Assembly (NCBI GenBank): GCA_963719005.1
Contig: CAVRAR010000018.1
Coordinates: forward strand, 310,001 to 374,000
Source: G963675935 sp963719005
GTDB lineage: Bacteria; Planctomycetota; Planctomycetia; Pirellulales; Thermoguttaceae
Length of the DNA stretch: 64,000 bases
Reading direction: 5' to 3'
The notes beneath the pieces were generated by a model. The model searched no databases. It saw nothing but the letters and a program-made list of their open reading frames with translations, and was not told the DNA's origin. This document shows positions 54,748-62,805 of this stretch, one piece after another. A program made the translations under genes and the position numbers. Positions within the stretch are counted from its first letter, which is position 1; every line of letters starts with the position of its first letter.

Positions 54748-56130
54748 ATGCTGGCTGGGCTGTTGAAGCATGTCCCGAACGATGATTGGAGGCGACGAAA
54801 ACCAATGACACGCACCCCCGACTACAGCCAGTACGAGAAGCTATGCTCTCTACTGAACGATGTGCATTGTGAGGAATTTCTTTCCGCTTCGATGGACTAT
54901 CCCAACTTCCGCTGTCAGTTGATCGAGGCGGACGCCTTCCGCAGTCCGCCGAGCCAGGAGGAATGGCAGCGGTTCATCGAGGTCAACCACGGAACCAATC
55001 TGCCGAGCGATGCAGCGTGGGAAAAATGGGAGGTCTTTCCAGACCGAACGGCGTGTGCTCGATTTTTTGGGACCGGCAGCGAAGAAGCTCACTGCGAGTT
55101 CGTGAGGATTGCCAAAGCCTCGTACCGAATCCTGGCAGCGATCAGCGACTTAGCCAAGACAGCGGGGTGTGTTCCCGAGGACTGTGAAGTGAACCTACCG
55201 AACCCCAACAAATCGGGGCGGTGGTGTCCGTTATCCGACGAGTTCGGTTGGCTGGAAGTCCTGTTCGATACGGGGAAGTTCTGCCACACTGGATTACTTC
55301 ATGCCGAAACCAAACTGTGGGGAAATCCGATTACGCCGGACATGATCCAACAACTTGCGGCAGACAAGGGGAGCGATGCGTGGCAGGTTGCTGATTCCGA
55401 ACTTTTCGACGAATTCTTTCATAAGCCTCTCGATCTAGGAAACAATTCCTGTTTTCCGTGCCATCCGTTAGTCCATTCTCTGGACTACGATGTCTTTCTT
55501 TCGTCAACGGAGGCGATATACATCTGGTTCGGCAATGACAACGTTGTGTGGATTGACATTCTTGATAACCCACCGGCCTTCCTGCCGCCCGTCGTGGCAG
55601 CAGACGTTACTGACGAAATGCCGATCTGTCACGAAGTCACCATTGACATCGGCGACACGGGCTATGTACTTAAGAGCGACAAGGGAAGAAGGTGCTCGGT
55701 GCCCAGAGAGTACAAGAAACTGTTTGGCTTGTTCACAACCAAGGTCTTGGAGGGTGCCCCTGGCGAAATAATTGAATGGAGCATCGTCAACCCTGAACTG
55801 GGAGGGAGTTCTACTTCCAAGATCGGCGACACAAAGAGCCGAAAAAACAAATCAGTCCTAGACCAGCATCTTCTAAAGGACTTGGGACCAACGCCGAATG
55901 GTGACCATTGGATTCTCTCCGTCTATGGTAAAGGTTGTCACCTGAACACTAGCGTTGAATGGAGCGTCGGCAGGACACTCTCGAAAGACACGTCGAATCC
56001 ATCAGTCGAGTCCGTGTTGACAGATGGCCAGAAGATGGGGAAGAACACACCTAACCCAGATGAGAAACTTCCTGCCAAGTCCAGGCTCCCTGGCCCTAAG
56101 CATGAGCCAGGCGACGATAATTGGTCATGA
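54748..56130 (+). CDS. Unknown protein of the integrative element
   Basis: 460 residues from 54748, or 441 from the ATG at 54805 (MTRTPDYSQYEKL), which has GGAGG 12 bases upstream; the choice is open. No family recognised. It has an acidic helical N-terminal half with DYPNFRCQLIEADAF and EEAHCEFVRIAKAS, a central region with conserved-looking Trp and Cys (SGRWCPLSDEFGWLEVLF), DNVVWIDILDNPPAFLP, a possible winged helix (KSDKGRRCSVPREYKKLF) and a Pro/Lys-rich tail. It stands alone between two CAAGAACGTTCTTG palindromes. A regulatory or defence role is possible but not shown. Confidence 0.6.
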   Translation: MLAGLLKHVPNDDWRRRKPMTRTPDYSQYEKLCSLLNDVHCEEFLSASMDYPNFRCQLIEADAFRSPPSQEEWQRFIEVNHGTNLPSDAAWEKWEVFPDRTACARFFGTGSEEAHCEFVRIAKASYRILAAISDLAKTAGCVPEDCEVNLPNPNKSGRWCPLSDEFGWLEVLFDTGKFCHTGLLHAETKLWGNPITPDMIQQLAADKGSDAWQVADSELFDEFFHKPLDLGNNSCFPCHPLVHSLDYDVFLSSTEAIYIWFGNDNVVWIDILDNPPAFLPPVVAADVTDEMPICHEVTIDIGDTGYVLKSDKGRRCSVPREYKKLFGLFTTKVLEGAPGEIIEWSIVNPELGGSSTSKIGDTKSRKNKSVLDQHLLKDLGPTPNGDHWILSVYGKGCHLNTSVEWSVGRTLSKDTSNPSVESVLTDGQKMGKNTPNPDEKLPAKSRLPGPKHEPGDDNWS

Positions 56131-56596
56131 ACAGACTTTTGGGCGTTTCGGCGACCGAACATCGGATGCTCGCCTAAGCCAAAAGAAATGGATACGGGAA
56201 CTCGCTCCTGCCAGTTCCCCCCTGTGCCCATCCTCGGCACTCTCTTGTGTAATCGTGGTGGGATAAGTCTCGGCCACTCTCGTTGTCTCTCTCTTCGGTA
56301 TGCAACTCCTCCGAGAGGTGCAACTCAACTTCTGATTTGGCCAATCGGCCTGATCGTATATTGGGAGTAGATCGCTGCCACTAGAACCAGCGAACCCAAG
56401 ATGGCCCAGCAAGTTGCGGGGAGGGTAGTGGATAACAGTGGCAACGGGCATGTCCCACTTCTCAAAATCGCAGTGTGGTGTAACGGCACCACCACGATCA
56501 GCCCAAGGCCACACGTCTTCGTGGCCCCGCAGACACATGGGGTTATGTCCCATCAATCACTGAAGCCAATTTACGCAAGAACGTTCTTGATTGTAA
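56131..56596. other. Gap before IS3 copy 2, no convincing gene
   Basis: 466 bases. Open frames here lack ribosome sites and coding character. The second CAAGAACGTTCTTG palindrome (56576-56589) lies seven bases from the IS end. Confidence 0.55.
56576..56589. promoter_or_regulatory. Palindrome CAAGAACGTTCTTG, second copy
   Basis: Exact repeat of the box at 54650-54663. Before the IS insertion it would have stood just upstream of the ParB-like gene, in an operator-like position. Confidence 0.5.
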
Positions 56597-58194
56597 TGTC
56601 TTGGTTCAGCGTGAAATGGAAACTTCGATTGGCTTGCTAGGATCGTCCGGGTGTTGAAGTTGGTTGGTAGTGCTTGGATTTTTCGCTTTGGTGTTGTAAG
56701 CGAGGGAGGTGGGCGGCAGCAGAACCACCGCCCGGACCTCGCTCACAACCCCTGGGGCGGCGCTCGGGTCGGTTCCCACCGGAGCCCTATCCTCCGCCCA
56801 GGTCGTCTCTCATCGTAACGTCCTTCCTTCGATCAGGCAACCGTCCGCAAACGGGCCGCCTCTCGCTGCTCCTTTCTACGCTCGCGGGCCTCCGTCAGTT
56901 TGCGATCGCGGGCTGCGAAGATCTCCGCCTCACGGCCCGCCAATTTGTCCGCCGGCGCCACATAGCCAATCGCGCTGTGCAATCGCACCTCGTTGTAGTG
57001 CTCCACGTAACGAGCCACAATGCGGATGGCATCCTCCAGCGAGATCGGCGTGCCCGGCCGCAGGCACTCGCCCTTGATGCTCCCGTGGAATCGCTCCAGT
57101 TTGCCGTTGCTCTGTGGATAGTACGGGCTGGTGCGCACGTGCGTCATCCCACAGATGCGGATGAACTCCTTGAAGTCTTTTGCCAAGAACTGCGAGCCGT
57201 TGTCGCTGATGATCCGCGGCGTCTCCTTGGGGAACTTCTCCCGCGCGCGTTGCAGGATCGTCAGTTCATCTTGCTCGGTCATCGAGCGGCGAATCTCCCA
57301 ATGCACGGTGTAGCGGCTGTAGCCGTCGAGGATCGTCGTCAGGTAGTAAAACGTGCCGTGGATGTTGAGGTAGCTGATGTCGATATGCCAGTGTTCATGC
57401 GGTGTTTGCGGCTGTTGGAAGCCCGTGCCTTTCTTCGATGGCTTGTTCGTCGATCGTCCGATGCGGCCCGCCGTTTTCAACACGCGATATACGCTCGACG
57501 GACTGACGGCCACCACGTCGCGGTCGAGCATCATGAACGCCAATCGTCGGTAGCCTTCCAGTGGATACTCGAAGGAGAAGCGGATGATGGCCTGCTTCTC
57601 CCAATCTTCGAGCCACCAGTCACGCGGCACCCAACCGTTGTGTTCGTTCCGCTTGCCGTAGCGATCCTTCCAATCGTGGAACTTGCTTTGACCAATGCCG
57701 AGCCAAGCCACGAACTTTCTGGCGGGAATCTCCGTGCGCTCGTTCCAACGCCGCACGTAATCGACCACTTCATCGCGAGTGTCGTGGGGAACCCAACGTC
57801 CGTTTAGAGTTCCCCATTCTCTTTTTTTGCGCGGACGTTCTCCTCCATCAACTCGGAGATGACCTCGTTCTTCTGAACGAGCTTGGCCCGCAGTCGGGCG
57901 ACTTCCTCCTCCTGGGCGGAAAGCCTCTTGGCTTCGCGTTTGGCGACCGGGTGAAAGGCGGCCGGAGCGTTATCGAACAGGATTTTCTGCCAGGCGTAGA
58001 TTTGGTTCGGCTTGATCCCGTACTCGTCGCAGAGGTCCGAGATGGGCACTTTATCGACCAGATACCTCTTGAGAATGGCAGCCTTCTGGTCCGTGCCGAA
58101 ATGTCGTCGTTGTCCACTCATGAAATTCTCCTCGTCTGGGGGAAGATTCTAACCCAGGCGACCGAGAATTTCCATTTCCAATTGGTTCAAGACA
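56597..58194 (-). mobile_element. IS3-family element, copy 2 (1,598 bp, frameshift form)
   Basis: Same ends as copy 1 (TGTCTTGG, CAAGACA). GATTG occurs directly after the right end and, three bases away, before the left end (GATTGTAA), possibly a target duplication with a spacer. Keeps A7 at the slip site. Confidence 0.9.
56833..58121 (-). CDS. IS3-family transposase, OrfA plus OrfB by -1 frameshift
   Basis: OrfA (58121-57804, 105 residues) ends GCA AAA AAA GAG. On the A7 run a -1 slip enters the OrfB frame (WGTLNGRWVPHD), which runs to 56833 with the same DDE residues as copy 1. The unslipped OrfA ends at ENGEL. This is the classical IS3 control scheme: OrfA as DNA-binding regulator, OrfAB as transposase. 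Confidence 0.88.
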
Positions 58195-58222
58195 GATTGA
58201 CCCAAACAATCCTGACCAAACC

Positions 58223-59506
58223 GTGCCACTGAATCAGCCGACCGATACGATCCCTGATGATAAGGTCCGCAACTACCAAATCTTCCCCGACCTCTCGGGC
58301 AACGAGGAGGCGGTCTTGCGAACCTCGATCAAAAAGGTCGGGGTGCTGATCCCAATCGTCAAAGATGACTGGGGCAACGTGGTCGAAGGACACCAACGCA
58401 AGCGGATTGCGGGCGAACTGGGCGTCCCTTGCCCGGAAGTGGTCCGTCACTTCGGGAGCGAGCAAGAGAAGTTCCAGTTTGCCCTGATCTCAAACCGTGC
58501 CCGTCGCCGCAATCTGAATCAGCAGCAGAAGCGTCACACCATCGCCGACTACCTCGTGGGCGACCCCGAGATTTCAAACAACTGGTTAGCGGAGATTCTT
58601 GGGGTATCGGATGCCACGGTGATCGAGGTGCGGAAGGAACTGGAGTCAACTTCCCAGATTGGGAAGTTGACAAAGCTCCGTGGCAAAGACGGCAAAAGAC
58701 ACCCGGCCACAAAAAAGGAGAATACTGCACAGAAAAAGAAAGCGAAAACAAAACTCAAAGTGGCAAAGATCGAGCCGGAAGAAGATGAGCCGTATGACGA
58801 AGACGAGCCCGACGACGGTGACGCCGACGGTGATGAAGATGACGAGCACGAACCTGATCCGGCCACTGACGAGGAAAAACGAGAAGAAGCGAATCTGTTC
58901 CTTTGTCTTTTCGGAACCGATTCCGAAGCCTGGGCTTACGACACTTACACCGGCCCGGAGCCCGAGGCTATCCCGAAGGCCATCGCCTTTTTGATTGAGA
59001 ACTTCTTCCCCGGCGGTTGGGCGGCGGCTCGGGAGTGGATGGCGACCACTAAGGTTGGCGGTAAGCCTGTTGCCGCCGAGGTTGGCGGTAAGCCTGTTGC
59101 TGCCGAGGGTGAAGGTGAGCCTGTTGCCGCCGAAGCTGATGGTGGCGTTGCCGCCGCCGTTGACCATGAGCCTGTTGCTGCCGACGTTGACGATGGCGTT
59201 GCCGCCGACGTTGATGGTGGCGTTGCCGCCGACGTTGATGGCGAGCCTGTTGCCGCCGAGGTTGAAGGTGGCGTTGCCGCCGAAACTGGCCGTGAGCCTG
59301 TTGGCGGCGTTGACCGTGAGCCTGTTGGCGGCGACGTTGATGGTGGCGTTGCCGCCGACGTTGATGGCGAGCCTGTTGCCGCCGAGGTTGAAGGTCAACC
59401 TGTTGCCGCCGACGTTGACGGTGGCGTTGCCGCTTCGGCCATCGCCGACGGGCAAACCAAGGCCCGTGCCCAAGACACCTTCGACAAGATGTTTGTGGAG
59501 GTGTAG
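58223..59506 (+). CDS. ParB/Srx-type N-terminal domain protein with hypervariable repeat tail
   Basis: 427 residues from a GTG at 58223. The N-terminal 170 residues have the ParB-like nuclease fold (VVEGHQRKRIAGELG, ISNRARRRNL) and a helix-turn-helix (NNWLAEILGVSDATVIEV). Then a Lys-rich linker, an acidic stretch (EEDEPYDEDEPDDGDADGDE), a short folded part (WAYDTYTGPEPEAIPKAIAF) and a tail of about 13 decapeptide-like repeats (VDGGVAA, VDGEPVAAEVEG). The IS3 copy ends 28 bases upstream and the frame is open back to the IS, reading DPNNPDQT before the GTG. So the true start may have been cut off. ParB-like proteins often precede a methyltransferase on mobile elements, as here. Confidence 0.78.
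   Translation: MPLNQPTDTIPDDKVRNYQIFPDLSGNEEAVLRTSIKKVGVLIPIVKDDWGNVVEGHQRKRIAGELGVPCPEVVRHFGSEQEKFQFALISNRARRRNLNQQQKRHTIADYLVGDPEISNNWLAEILGVSDATVIEVRKELESTSQIGKLTKLRGKDGKRHPATKKENTAQKKKAKTKLKVAKIEPEEDEPYDEDEPDDGDADGDEDDEHEPDPATDEEKREEANLFLCLFGTDSEAWAYDTYTGPEPEAIPKAIAFLIENFFPGGWAAAREWMATTKVGGKPVAAEVGGKPVAAEGEGEPVAAEADGGVAAAVDHEPVAADVDDGVAADVDGGVAADVDGEPVAAEVEGGVAAETGREPVGGVDREPVGGDVDGGVAADVDGEPVAAEVEGQPVAADVDGGVAASAIADGQTKARAQDTFDKMFVEV
59051..59439. repeat. Tandem repeat array in the ParB-like gene
   Basis: Units of about 15 or 30 bases built on GTTGCCGCCGA-GTTGA. Expansion and contraction in multiples of three would keep the frame. The complementary strand is also open throughout the array. 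Confidence 0.8.
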
Positions 59507-59511
59507 GTGTT

Positions 59512-60540
59512 ATGGGCACAAGGATTGCGATAGGTGACGCAAGAAACAAGTTGAAGCTGGTCGGCAGTGAATCCGTCCATAGCTGCATCACCTCGCCAGC
59601 ATACTGGATGCTGCGGAACTACAACGCTGGTCCAGACGAGATTGGGAGGGAACCGACGATCCGGCAATATGTTGATAACGTCATGCAAGTAATCGATGAG
59701 GTCTACCGGGCTCTGCGGCCCGACGGAACATTCTTCTTGAATCTCGGTGATACGTATGCCACACAGGCGGGCACATCGAGAGGAAAACACTATGCCGAGA
59801 CCGGCCCTATCCGCAACTGCGGAAATGGCGAAATGCTCATCAAGAGCAGGGAATTACGCCATAAGAGCCTCTGTCTTATCCCATATCGAGTGGCGATTGA
59901 GATGGAAAACCGAGGGTGGATTGTTCGCAACATCATCATCTGGCACAAGCCCAACGGGATGCCCGAGTCCGTGAGGGACCGCTTCACTGTTGATTTCGAG
60001 CCGATCTTTCTGTGTACGAAAAGTCCCCGCTACTATTTTTGCCAACAGTTCCGGCCTTACTCCCCCAGGACTCTGGAGCGGTGCAAGAGATACATCGACA
60101 ACGGCGAGTCGTTTGATCCGGCTCGGCACAAGGTCGATCCGAGTCGCCCTACTCAGGCCCCAAGCAAACTGTTGGAACGCATAGCCAAGAATCTGATGGT
60201 GCCTGGCCGGACCACTCATGGAATGCACATCGCTCGTGCTAATGGCAATGGTCAGGACATATTCAGCCCCATCGGAGCCAATATGCGGTGTGTGTGGCAG
60301 ATTCCTACAGCGGGTTACAGAGGTGCCCATTTCGCCGTGTTTCCCGAAGGACTCGTGCAGCGTTGCATCGAAGCCGGTTGTCCCCCTGGTGGAACCGTGC
60401 TCGATCCGTTCCTCGGTGCAGGAACCGTTGCAGTTGTTGCTGAGCGGCTCGGCAGACATTGTTTTGGAATCGAACTGAATGCAGAGTACGCACAACAAGC
60501 AAAACAGCGGATTTTGGCGGCGAGGGGACGGATACATTGA
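59512..60540 (+). CDS. DNA methyltransferase, N4-cytosine / N6-adenine type
   Basis: 342 residues, five bases after the ParB-like gene. Order: catalytic motif first (CITSPAYWMLRNYN), then LRPDGTFFLNLGD, LIPYRVAIEMENRGW and ...IIWHKPNGMPES, with the AdoMet motif last (VLDPFLGAGTVAV). This is the beta-class order. The catalytic motif reads SPAY where the family has SPPY or DPPY; the missing Pro could lower activity. Its tight coupling to the ParB-like gene suggests the two work together, for example in protecting or marking element DNA. Confidence 0.87.
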   Translation: MGTRIAIGDARNKLKLVGSESVHSCITSPAYWMLRNYNAGPDEIGREPTIRQYVDNVMQVIDEVYRALRPDGTFFLNLGDTYATQAGTSRGKHYAETGPIRNCGNGEMLIKSRELRHKSLCLIPYRVAIEMENRGWIVRNIIIWHKPNGMPESVRDRFTVDFEPIFLCTKSPRYYFCQQFRPYSPRTLERCKRYIDNGESFDPARHKVDPSRPTQAPSKLLERIAKNLMVPGRTTHGMHIARANGNGQDIFSPIGANMRCVWQIPTAGYRGAHFAVFPEGLVQRCIEAGCPPGGTVLDPFLGAGTVAVVAERLGRHCFGIELNAEYAQQAKQRILAARGRIH

Positions 60541-60555
60541 AAGGGAACGAACACC

Positions 60556-60813
60556 ATGAATGAACGAAAAGTAGAGATCACCATCCAACAGACCGAACGC
60601 TTTGCCGTTTTAGGCGTGCCCAGGGAACATCTGGAAGCCCTAGCCGAGGAGATCGGCCAAGAAACTTTCGAGCAGCCGCCTTTCAATGCCTTGGTGCTCG
60701 TCCATGAATGGGGACGCTGGAACATCAGGATGATCGTGCGGAACCTCGGCAGCGGGGCATTCCACATTGTCTTTGCGATGCCCGAGGACGTGGAAAAGAC
60801 GTTGGAGGACTGA
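60556..60813 (+). CDS. Small hypothetical protein
   Basis: 85 residues, 15 bases after the methyltransferase gene, with an AAGGGAACG site upstream. Acidic, with alternating beta/alpha pattern (VEITIQQTERFAVLGV, then HLEALAEEIGQETF, then RWNIRMIVRNLGSGAFHIVF). Not recognised. Part of the element's small-gene operon. Confidence 0.65.
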   Translation: MNERKVEITIQQTERFAVLGVPREHLEALAEEIGQETFEQPPFNALVLVHEWGRWNIRMIVRNLGSGAFHIVFAMPEDVEKTLED

Positions 60814-60817
60814 CACC

Positions 60818-61378
60818 ATGAGTAACTTCAGCTACCGCCAATGCGGCACCACCGGCTGCGAGCTTCTCAATCCTGATGGGATGAAGGAGGTCGCCGATGA
60901 TTCATCGAGTCAGGCCAGCTTTCAGGAAGGGACCATCATGAGGCTATTTCATCTCACACCGACAACGAACAAGGTGGCAATCCAAGTTGAAGGCATCCGG
61001 GCCAACGGGGAGGGGAAGATATTTGCCTTCACCGACATGCGGGTTGCCAACACTATCGCCCGAGATCAAATCTTCACCCCGCAATTCTCCGTGTTTCGGA
61101 TCAACCCGAAAGGCATTCAAGGAAAGATCATCTATGATCGGGTAGCAGAAATTGCCGCCCATTGGCACCGGGTGATTCTACAAGTAAAGATTCTGCCTCG
61201 TCATTTGACGTTGGTTGGCGATTTCGTCACGCAACGAGGGCCGACGGAATGGGATTACGCCAAGTGCCGATGCCTCGGACTGCCTGATAGCCTGATCGAG
61301 ATGATGTTCGACGGCAGTCTTGCGGAGAAGCTCAATGAATGTGCAAACCTACCCACCGATGCCTCCCAAACGGATTGA
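60818..61378 (+). CDS. Small protein with repeated N-terminal module and possible ADP-ribosyltransferase-like body
   Basis: 186 residues. The first 22 residues (RQCGTTGCELLNPDG) match the start of the next gene product (RQCGTTGHELLDPEG). From a second Met (60938) the body, RLFHLTPTTNKVAIQVEGIRA, GKIFAFTDMRVAN, recalls the N-terminal pattern of KptA/ART-like folds, but the catalytic residues cannot be placed, so this is a weak guess. It follows the previous stop by four bases. Confidence 0.6.
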   Translation: MSNFSYRQCGTTGCELLNPDGMKEVADDSSSQASFQEGTIMRLFHLTPTTNKVAIQVEGIRANGEGKIFAFTDMRVANTIARDQIFTPQFSVFRINPKGIQGKIIYDRVAEIAAHWHRVILQVKILPRHLTLVGDFVTQRGPTEWDYAKCRCLGLPDSLIEMMFDGSLAEKLNECANLPTDASQTD

Positions 61379-61392
61379 AAGGCCAAGCAAGG

Positions 61393-61725
61393 ATGAGCGA
61401 CTTCACTTTCCGCCAATGTGGCACCACGGGCCACGAACTCCTTGATCCCGAGGGAACGGTGTTCGCCTGGACCGCCGACGCCGGATCGGCGGGCATCATC
61501 GTCGGCCTACTGAACAAGGCTACCCCATTTCAATCACCAACCGCTAACGATATGGAGAAACCGACCATGACCAAACAGGAAATCAAGAACCTCGTGCAGA
61601 TGCTCTTGAATCATCGTCCCGACTTGGTGATCGTCAAGACCGACAGCCCGCAAGAAAAGAAAACGCTGGTGGAGATTCTGAAGAAGGCCGGGGCGAAAGT
61701 CATCTACAGGGACACGAAAGAATGA
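61393..61725 (+). CDS. Small protein with the same N-terminal module
   Basis: 110 residues. RQCGTTGHELLDPEGTVFAW starts it, as in the gene before. A second Met at 61552 begins a short alpha/beta part (MLLNHRPDLVIVKTDSP, KTLVEILKKAGAKVIY) of a Toprim-, ferredoxin- or ribosomal-type fold that cannot be named. The module may be a leader domain joined to unrelated bodies. Confidence 0.6.
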   Translation: MSDFTFRQCGTTGHELLDPEGTVFAWTADAGSAGIIVGLLNKATPFQSPTANDMEKPTMTKQEIKNLVQMLLNHRPDLVIVKTDSPQEKKTLVEILKKAGAKVIYRDTKE

Positions 61726-61943
61726 ACCACAAATCGATTTGCAATTATTTTCTCTTTCTGATATATTCCAGGTATCAACTAACGGGTCTATCGAAAGCGG
61801 CACGAAGCCCTGACGACCCGCTCTGGCCTCGCTGGCCAAACCTTCCCGACCCTTCGCCCCGCATTGTTCAGTGCGTTTGCGGCTGTTGGGAATGCCGATG
61901 GAACGGCCAAATATATTTTCTTTTTTGTTTATTGAGGTGTTTT

Positions 61944-62237
61944 ATGACAACCGTATGTGGTGTGAAGGCTCTGACTGCCGGTGACATCCGACAGCGTGCC
62001 GAGAGTTGGTTTGATTGGGATGAGGTTCGCCTCATTTGTGGCGAGCAGTGCTTCTCCCTGGAATTGGGCTGCAATCGCTATGAGGACTACGATTGGACTG
62101 ACGCAGCCGACTTCAAGTTGATGCTCGAAGAAATGGGCGACGATGAGCCGCTCCGTTTTCGTTGCGACGGGCGAAGCGTCGTTGTGGTTGGAGTTGAGGA
62201 CGACGGCGAGCCCTTCTTGATTGTGGAGGAGGTGTAG
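61944..62237 (+). CDS. Small acidic protein
   Basis: 97 residues from the ATG at 61944 (TGAGGTG site). Acidic, Trp-rich (AESWFDWDEVRLICGEQCFSL, YEDYDWTDAADF); ends LIVEEV. Not recognised. A 218-base AT-rich gap (61726-61943) lies before it, with TATATTCC-type sequence that may be a promoter; the frame is open upstream but without coding character. Confidence 0.6.
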   Translation: MTTVCGVKALTAGDIRQRAESWFDWDEVRLICGEQCFSLELGCNRYEDYDWTDAADFKLMLEEMGDDEPLRFRCDGRSVVVVGVEDDGEPFLIVEEV

Positions 62238-62239
62238 AA

Positions 62240-62518
62240 ATGAGTAACGGTACTGTATTAGCTGTAATTGCAGCCGTAAGCAGCATCCTGCAACGTGGTG
62301 TCGGTGCCATTGTGCAGATAGAGAAGCTCAAGCCCGAAATCATTGGCACCATCAAGAGGGAGCACTTTGACGGAAACGGGAACATTGTGGCTGAGTTAGC
62401 TGAGACTCCAGAGGAAATCGTGAACGCAATAGTGCAGACTACGGTCGTGTTCGCAGCAGGGCTCCAAGCCGCCAAGGAGATTGGCATCGAGTCCAGAAAG
62501 AAACCAAAGGTCGGGTAG
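62240..62518 (+). CDS. Small hypothetical protein
   Basis: 92 residues, starting two bases after the previous stop. Alpha/beta pattern (TVLAVIAAVSSILQRGVGAI, then PEEIVNAIVQTTVVFAAGLQ), Lys-rich end. Not recognised. Confidence 0.6.
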   Translation: MSNGTVLAVIAAVSSILQRGVGAIVQIEKLKPEIIGTIKREHFDGNGNIVAELAETPEEIVNAIVQTTVVFAAGLQAAKEIGIESRKKPKVG

Positions 62519-62659
62519 CGGCGGTCAGAGGCATGAAGCCTCGCCCCGGCCGGCTCCATCGATTCGTTGGTGGGGCCGGGCCGGTCGAGGTGCCGGAGAT
62601 AGATTCCGAAAAACGTTTTCAGAATTCTTTTCGGCACACTCATATATACCTGTAGAGCC

Positions 62660-62805
62660 TTGGCGTGTTGAACTGGAAGATCACGGAGCCAACGATAATT
62701 CTCGCCATACGGCGATGACAATAATTCCAGTTCGATACGCCCCACGGCTGGCCTTTCGAGGCTGGCCGTGGGTTCGTTTTTTCAGAGGAAGAACTGGAGA
62801 TAGTG
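62660..62805 (+). promoter_or_regulatory. Structured leader with two exclusive pairings before the primase gene
   Basis: GAACTGGAA (62670-62678) can pair with TTCCAGTTC (62725-62733), enclosing the hairpin TCGCC-ATAC-GGCGA (62702-62715). GAACTGGAG, starting at 62791, repeats the first strand and holds the GGAG ribosome site of the primase gene. TTCCAGTTC can pair with either copy. A terminator (62741-62782) lies between. In one fold the ribosome site is free; in the other it is masked. Confidence 0.55.
62741..62782 (+). terminator. Intrinsic terminator in the primase leader
   Basis: CCCACGGC pairs with GCCGTGGG, with an inner GCCT/AGGC stem and TTCG loop, then GTTCGTTTTTT. It ends 23 bases before the primase ATG, so it would stop transcripts before that gene unless read through. 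Confidence 0.7.

Noticed and set aside
56401..56640. Small gene ending inside the IS3 copy
   Set aside because: No ribosome site, no family signal, and the end comes from IS sequence. The frame could in principle be an old N-terminus of the ParB-like gene but that is not supported.
58646..59473. Minus-strand open frame with NVGGNATINV-like repeats
   Set aside because: It is the complement of the tandem array in the ParB-like gene; no start signals. Kept only as a remark.
62660..62760. tRNA-like stretch (CCAGTTCGATACGCCCC)
   Set aside because: Resembles a T-arm but no acceptor, D or anticodon arms can be built; treated as part of the structured leader.
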